The notes below the pieces were generated by a model that ran no database searches, was not told where the DNA came from, and was given only the letters and a program-made list of their open reading frames with translations. From assembly GCA_036244855.1 (NCBI GenBank), contig BQKZ01002248.1:1-58029 (forward strand): 58,029 nt of DNA, in the 5' to 3' direction. This document shows, in pieces, positions 51,831-57,800 of this stretch (positions within the stretch are counted from its first letter, which is position 1; each line of letters starts with the position of its first letter). The position numbers were made by a program, and so were the translations under genes. This DNA comes from Temnopleurus reevesii. Its lineage: Eukaryota; Echinodermata; Echinoidea; Temnopleuroida; Temnopleuridae.

Positions 51831-54800
51831 AATGGGAATAGTGATCATGATAATGACAATTAATTTGCGACTTTTTAACACAATGTTACTTCCCATTTTA
51901 GACCTGACCCACCAACGTCAATATCCTGGGATTACTCCAACTGAAGACCTCCCAACTCTCCTTGCCAAAGATCTATTCCATCTTCTCATTGAAGCCATGA
52001 GTGCAACAATGGTAGGTATCTAACAATATCTAAAATATTGTGTTCTGATTTATATATATATAGTCATGGAAAATGCCTTTGTGACAAAGTGAATGTTCAT
52101 TCTTTAACTCTGTATACATCATCTTCTGGAGTCCATTGCAATCCATGCAATGTACCAAAAAGTTACATGTAAGTAGCTTGATTTCAAGGAGAGACATTTT
52201 GATGAGTTTGACAGAACTTGCATTTTATTCTTACCAAATGAAAACCTCTAATGCTGGTATTTTGGAATAGTTCAGTTACATACATGTATAAAACTCATGG
52301 AAAGAAATTTTAGTGCAACATTCTTTGGAATCTTCTGTAATCTTTTCCCATTTGCTATCCCTTTGCAGGAGAAGAAGTTTAGCATCAAGCGTCGTCAGTT
52401 TGACAGCATCGTATGGTCATCCCGCCAGACCCTTCAGCTGCAGCTAGCCCGTCTATTGGTCCATATGATGTCTCCCTGTCAGTCTCTCTCCCTTCGCATC
52501 TTCACTCTGCAGGTGGCTCATGTTGACAAGGCTAGGCAGATCCTCAAGTGTGTTCTACAAACAAGCATGCAGGTAGTAGTGCAGGAATAGTTTATTTATT
52601 CCAACAGAAACTGTGATGATGATGAGTAGGAGTAGAGGGAGGATGAGTATAAGAGGTTTGTGAAGATTTGGAAGGACAGAGGGTGAGCCTCTCGTGATCT
52701 TTACACTGCAGGTGGCACAGGCCTACAAGGCTAAGCAGATGCTAAGTAGCATTGCAGGAGTAGTATGCTCTTACAAAAATGATGATGATGGTGATGATAA
52801 TGATGATAATGAAGATAATGATGAGGGAGATGGAATATGAAGAAGAGGAGGTGGGAAGGAGGAGGGGAGAGATAGGAGGGGTAGGGGATCTATCAGGATC
52901 ATTCTGCTGCAGGTGCACTAGAGACAAACTAATCATAATCAAAATGATCTGCATTCTCAAAGACGGTATCTTCAACACTGGATAATTGGAAGATATTGAA
53001 GAGGGTACTGTATGAATTCAGAACATGATGTAAAGCACATGAATTAAAAGTGTTCTAAGATTAAACAAAAAAACCCCAACAAATTCTCTGAATAGAAGAA
53101 AGGAACATATTTTTCGAATATCCCATCTTACATAAGTTTTATTCTCCCCCCTCCAGCAATATGCAAGCAAGCTGGAGCTGTACCTGTATGACCTACTTCG
53201 TAATCACCGAGAGGACCTATCAGACACGGACCATATGTTTGGGATGATCCTTGTGGATGTGCTCAAGGAATGTGGATTCCAGTCCTTCAACCCAAATGAA
53301 GATGACCTACAGGCTATCAAGAGCCTGGAGGAGGTAAGGAGGAGTTTCAATGGTGGATGAGTTGAGGATCTCTGGAGGAGACACAGTAATGTCACATTGC
53401 AGGATATTTTTGTAAATGACTTGATCTTATAGTGACAGAGAAAGAGTCTAAACAAATTCTAAACTGGCATTTTTGTGTAATGGTGATGAAGATGATTTGG
53501 AATTATATAAAAGTTACTATGTATCAGGATAAAGGTCCACTAAAGTATTCAGCAACTTCACCTCTTCGAAAATTGTTGTGATAATGATCAATACCACAAA
53601 CATAAAATGATTTTCCTCTATTTGTCTTCCTTGTGATATGAATTAGGATTTCTTTTTATTTACTTCTTATTTTTCCATTCTTTATTCATTTTTATACATT
53701 TTTCCAATTCATTGTAATGTGTGTGAAAAATAATGCTCCAATTGCACTAAGAATAGAAAGTCGCCATTCAATGAATGATTTTATTTGCTGTCTGTATAGG
53801 ATCTGAGAACGTCTTGGACAGATCTTGACGTAGCGAGATCAGCTTGGCACAAACATCGTCTAGAGAAGGCAACCAGGCTGAACCAGAGGATGAGTGATAT
53901 AGCTAGAGAGATTACACACTCGGCTATGGAAGTTACTCAGGTAAGTCAGACCTGTCAATTTGTACCATCACCAAGAATAATTTTCTTTCTAAATTCAACT
54001 GTTGATAGAAAGTTGTGATTGATTGTAAACCAAGTGCCAATCAATTACAAATTGGAACGCATGTTTTTAGTGATCCATGGTCTGTTGAGATACTCAATGT
54101 TTGGAGTTCAAATCCCACTCATGACACTTTTTAGCATGAAATTAGTCCACACGGGCTTCTCCCAATTCAGAAGTTGTGCATACTTTTATATACTGGTCAA
54201 AATGCACTTCTATGTTTGCATCAGGCTATCATCACTAAGACCATGGTAATAATGTGTAGAAGGCCATGAGCTACAGATCTTGAGGTACCTTCAAGTGCTA
54301 CATAACGAGTCACCAATATTACCATTCCGATTTTGTTTCAGGTGGTTGGTAACTACCAGAACAAGCAGCGACTCCAATTCTTAGAGCACATCAAGCAAGC
54401 TATGTCATCAGCTTTAGATGTCAGGACGGCATGGCAACATCTCATTGAACAACTCATGCACGAAAGGTAGGAAAATGGTCAAGGAAATATTCTTTGGTTG
54501 GTTGTAATAAATCTTCTTTCACAAAATGATTGCTTCAAATCACAATTTATTAGATTGGGCGGAATCAGAAGACTTATTTTAATCCAAGAAACAACCTCTT
54601 GTTTAAAAAGATGTAAAGCTTATTGATGCATTATATCACAACAGTTCATTGTCATGAAAACTGGTTCTAAGCAATTACAGGTGTCAGTGGCTGCAGCAAT
54701 GTATACGATAAATAAATTGAGCTATAGTGGAGGCTTGAATAGAAGCTGTTTATTTGTCCTATTTTTTTGTCATTTCTGCTCACAATGCATTTTCCCTGTA

Positions 54801-57800
54801 TTCTATATTCATCAGTGAACTTGAGCAATTTCCACTATTTTTTTTTTTGTTGTATTTAGGGCAGTTTGGTTTGATCCCTTGACCTACCCATCCAGCTGGC
54901 AGCTTGACCCGACGGAGGGACCAGGGAGGGTGAGGAGGAGGTTACAGAGATGTCATCTTCACATTCAAAAGAAATTCTTCCTCCCAGAGATGCATGCCAA
55001 TCACAAGGAGACTACATCCAAACCCCTTAGCTATCTCTTTGATAGCAGCTCACAGTCTCAGAGCTCATCTGAACTCAAGAGAAGATTGCAGATGAATGAA
55101 AAAATCAGGTAATTTTTTACTTCATAATTCATACAATATTCTCTGAAATGATTTATAATTGATGCTAGATTTCAGCGAAGTCTTCATATTTTCATATTTT
55201 GAAATCACCTGGATCTTTGTAAATAGGAAATATATTGCCCAGGAAATTGTATATGCATAAGTTACTGAATTGTTATTTAAGAAGAAACACATTTTATTTC
55301 TATTTGTGTCTAAACAAAATGCTTTGACACCAAGTTTGGAGTTGGATTTTGATATTCATGGCAGGATTGGGTTTCTGTGTGCATCAATTTTGATATGTGA
55401 ACAAATGAATAGATGAATGAATACATGAATAAATAAACAAATAAATTTTCAAATGAATGAGCAATAGGAAGATTGAGTTTGTGGATGGAGAGCTATAACT
55501 TTTGTTGATATTTCTGTGAAAATGAATCAAATCATAATGATTGCACATATTTTTTCCTTCATCTGATGAATTTTCTTCTATCTTTGTGTGCTTGTTGCAG
55601 CCTTTCATCAACATGTGTGAATGTTACACCAGCTAGTGAGACAAGAGGAGAACTGCTTTTGGGGAATAACAGTATGTACTTTGTAGGAGAGGAGCCCCTC
55701 CGGAATATCATTGATGCTAGTGTCACCAAGGTATCTACAAAAAGAATGATACGTTAATAGTTTTGTAACTTTGAGTTTCATTTCAAAGTTATTACAGATT
55801 CTATTCCGTGTCTGAAAAACATCAGGTGGTATTTGGGAATGTTCAATTAGATAGGTTGTTAGTTTCAAGAATTTGTTGTTTGTATGTGTATTCATTGATT
55901 GGATTCCAATTGCATTCAATCATTTATCATTCAAATTTTGATGGTAATTTTCTATTGTACTACATCTTTTTATCTCACTTATTTTGTTTCTGGTCTCCAC
56001 TTATTCCAAGATAATGTGAACAAAATTTGGCTCATCCCAATATCCATAAGCCTCCCTTTTTTAGTGCATGGTTGAGGTGCTTTGCAAGAATATTATACTG
56101 AAACATGGGCAGGAAATGATTACATTACTTCATACAGTCATCATACCAATAGACCACTAAACACTGAGGGTGAAATTTTAGACCATGGATAGACCATGAG
56201 TTCTGTCAAATTTGTATATAATTGTGCCGTAGTAATTGCCACAGATTTCATTTGTGTATGTTTTAGATTAAGCACATTTATGCTCAACCCATTATCTTTT
56301 ACTCAACCCATGGTTGTACACAGTGTTTAAACCATGGACTAAAATGTACTTCTTTTGTGAAAACCGTCCTGAATATTTACTGCATATTTTAGATGAGTGT
56401 ATGAAATCCTAAGAAGTCACCTGACCATTCATGTGACTACTTGTTCTTACAGGTATCAATGGGAGAGACCGACCTGATGACAATCTGGTGGACGTATGAT
56501 GAGATCAAGGAACTCCATCTCAGGTGGTATCAACTCAGGGACAACGCTCTGGAGATCTTCCTTACCAACGGAAAGACTCTGCTTCTCAGCTTTGATAATA
56601 CTGAGGTAAGTAACACATTGTGATATTTGTATCTAGAATTAAAAGATAAAAGCTATATACCATCCTGTAAAAGGGGTTCATAATTTGTTCTGTTTTTGTC
56701 ATGTTTCATGTAGAAGAACTCTAGAAACCTGTCACCAATACTCTCAAAAATAAAGATTACAACTTCAATGAATTTTTCAGGGATTGAAGCATTATATTGG
56801 CTCTCAGATTTATAATTGTCTTTTGTTTAAAATCCAATTCTGTCCGTTGGAGGTGTGAGATTCGATCCGTGGACATATCTTTTCGGGTGGCCCTATTAAT
56901 GGTCTTTCTTTATCCCTCTCTTTCTCTCACACACACACACACACACTCTTCAAATAACTGGTTGATCTTGTTCAGGAGCGTCAGACCATCTTCCATCTGA
57001 TCAAGTCAATGGACCTTCCAAACCTGATCGAAGTGGACAGTGTCCTAGCGGTGACCCAGGCATGGAAGCTTGGTCAGATGACAAACTTTGAGTACCTGAC
57101 CCAGCTCAACAAGCTCGGTGGTCGATCCTTCAATGATCTCATGCAGTATCCTGTATTCCCATTCGTCCTGAGCAACTATGTGGATGAGAAGATAGATCTG
57201 ACCAAGGACAAGTTCTTCAGGGATCTCACCAAGCCGGTCGCAGTGCAGAATAAGGACAGGGAGGAGAGATATAAGGAGAACTTCAAGGTGATATACTATT
57301 GTTTTTCTTATTGTTATTGAAAATGTGCGGTTTACTAGATGATACCTAACATAACGTATAAATTATTGTAGATATATAAAGGGCAATCGATTTTGTAGGC
57401 AAATTTGCAATTTGTAAATTCAGACAGGCAGTTATGGTCTCTTTCACAACCTAGAATTTGCTTGAAATGCATTGTAATAAAATTTGTAATAAAATTTGTA
57501 ATAAACTTGTAATAAAATTGTTTCTTGGAAAGGGGCGACAGATATTGTAGAACAAGTTTGAGTCCTCTGGAAACAATAGAGTGTTAACATATTATTACGC
57601 TGTATTTTGATGATATCTGTGACTGATGACATACATGTAGACTACAAAACAAGACAATCAATAGCCAACTAAATTCATGTGGGTTTACCTTGCTACAGGC
57701 TTTGAATGAGGAGTATGATAAGAACCATAGTATGGGAGAGGAAGCCAGCACTTTGGTTATCGCACCATACCACTACGGTTCACACTACTCAAACAGTGGC

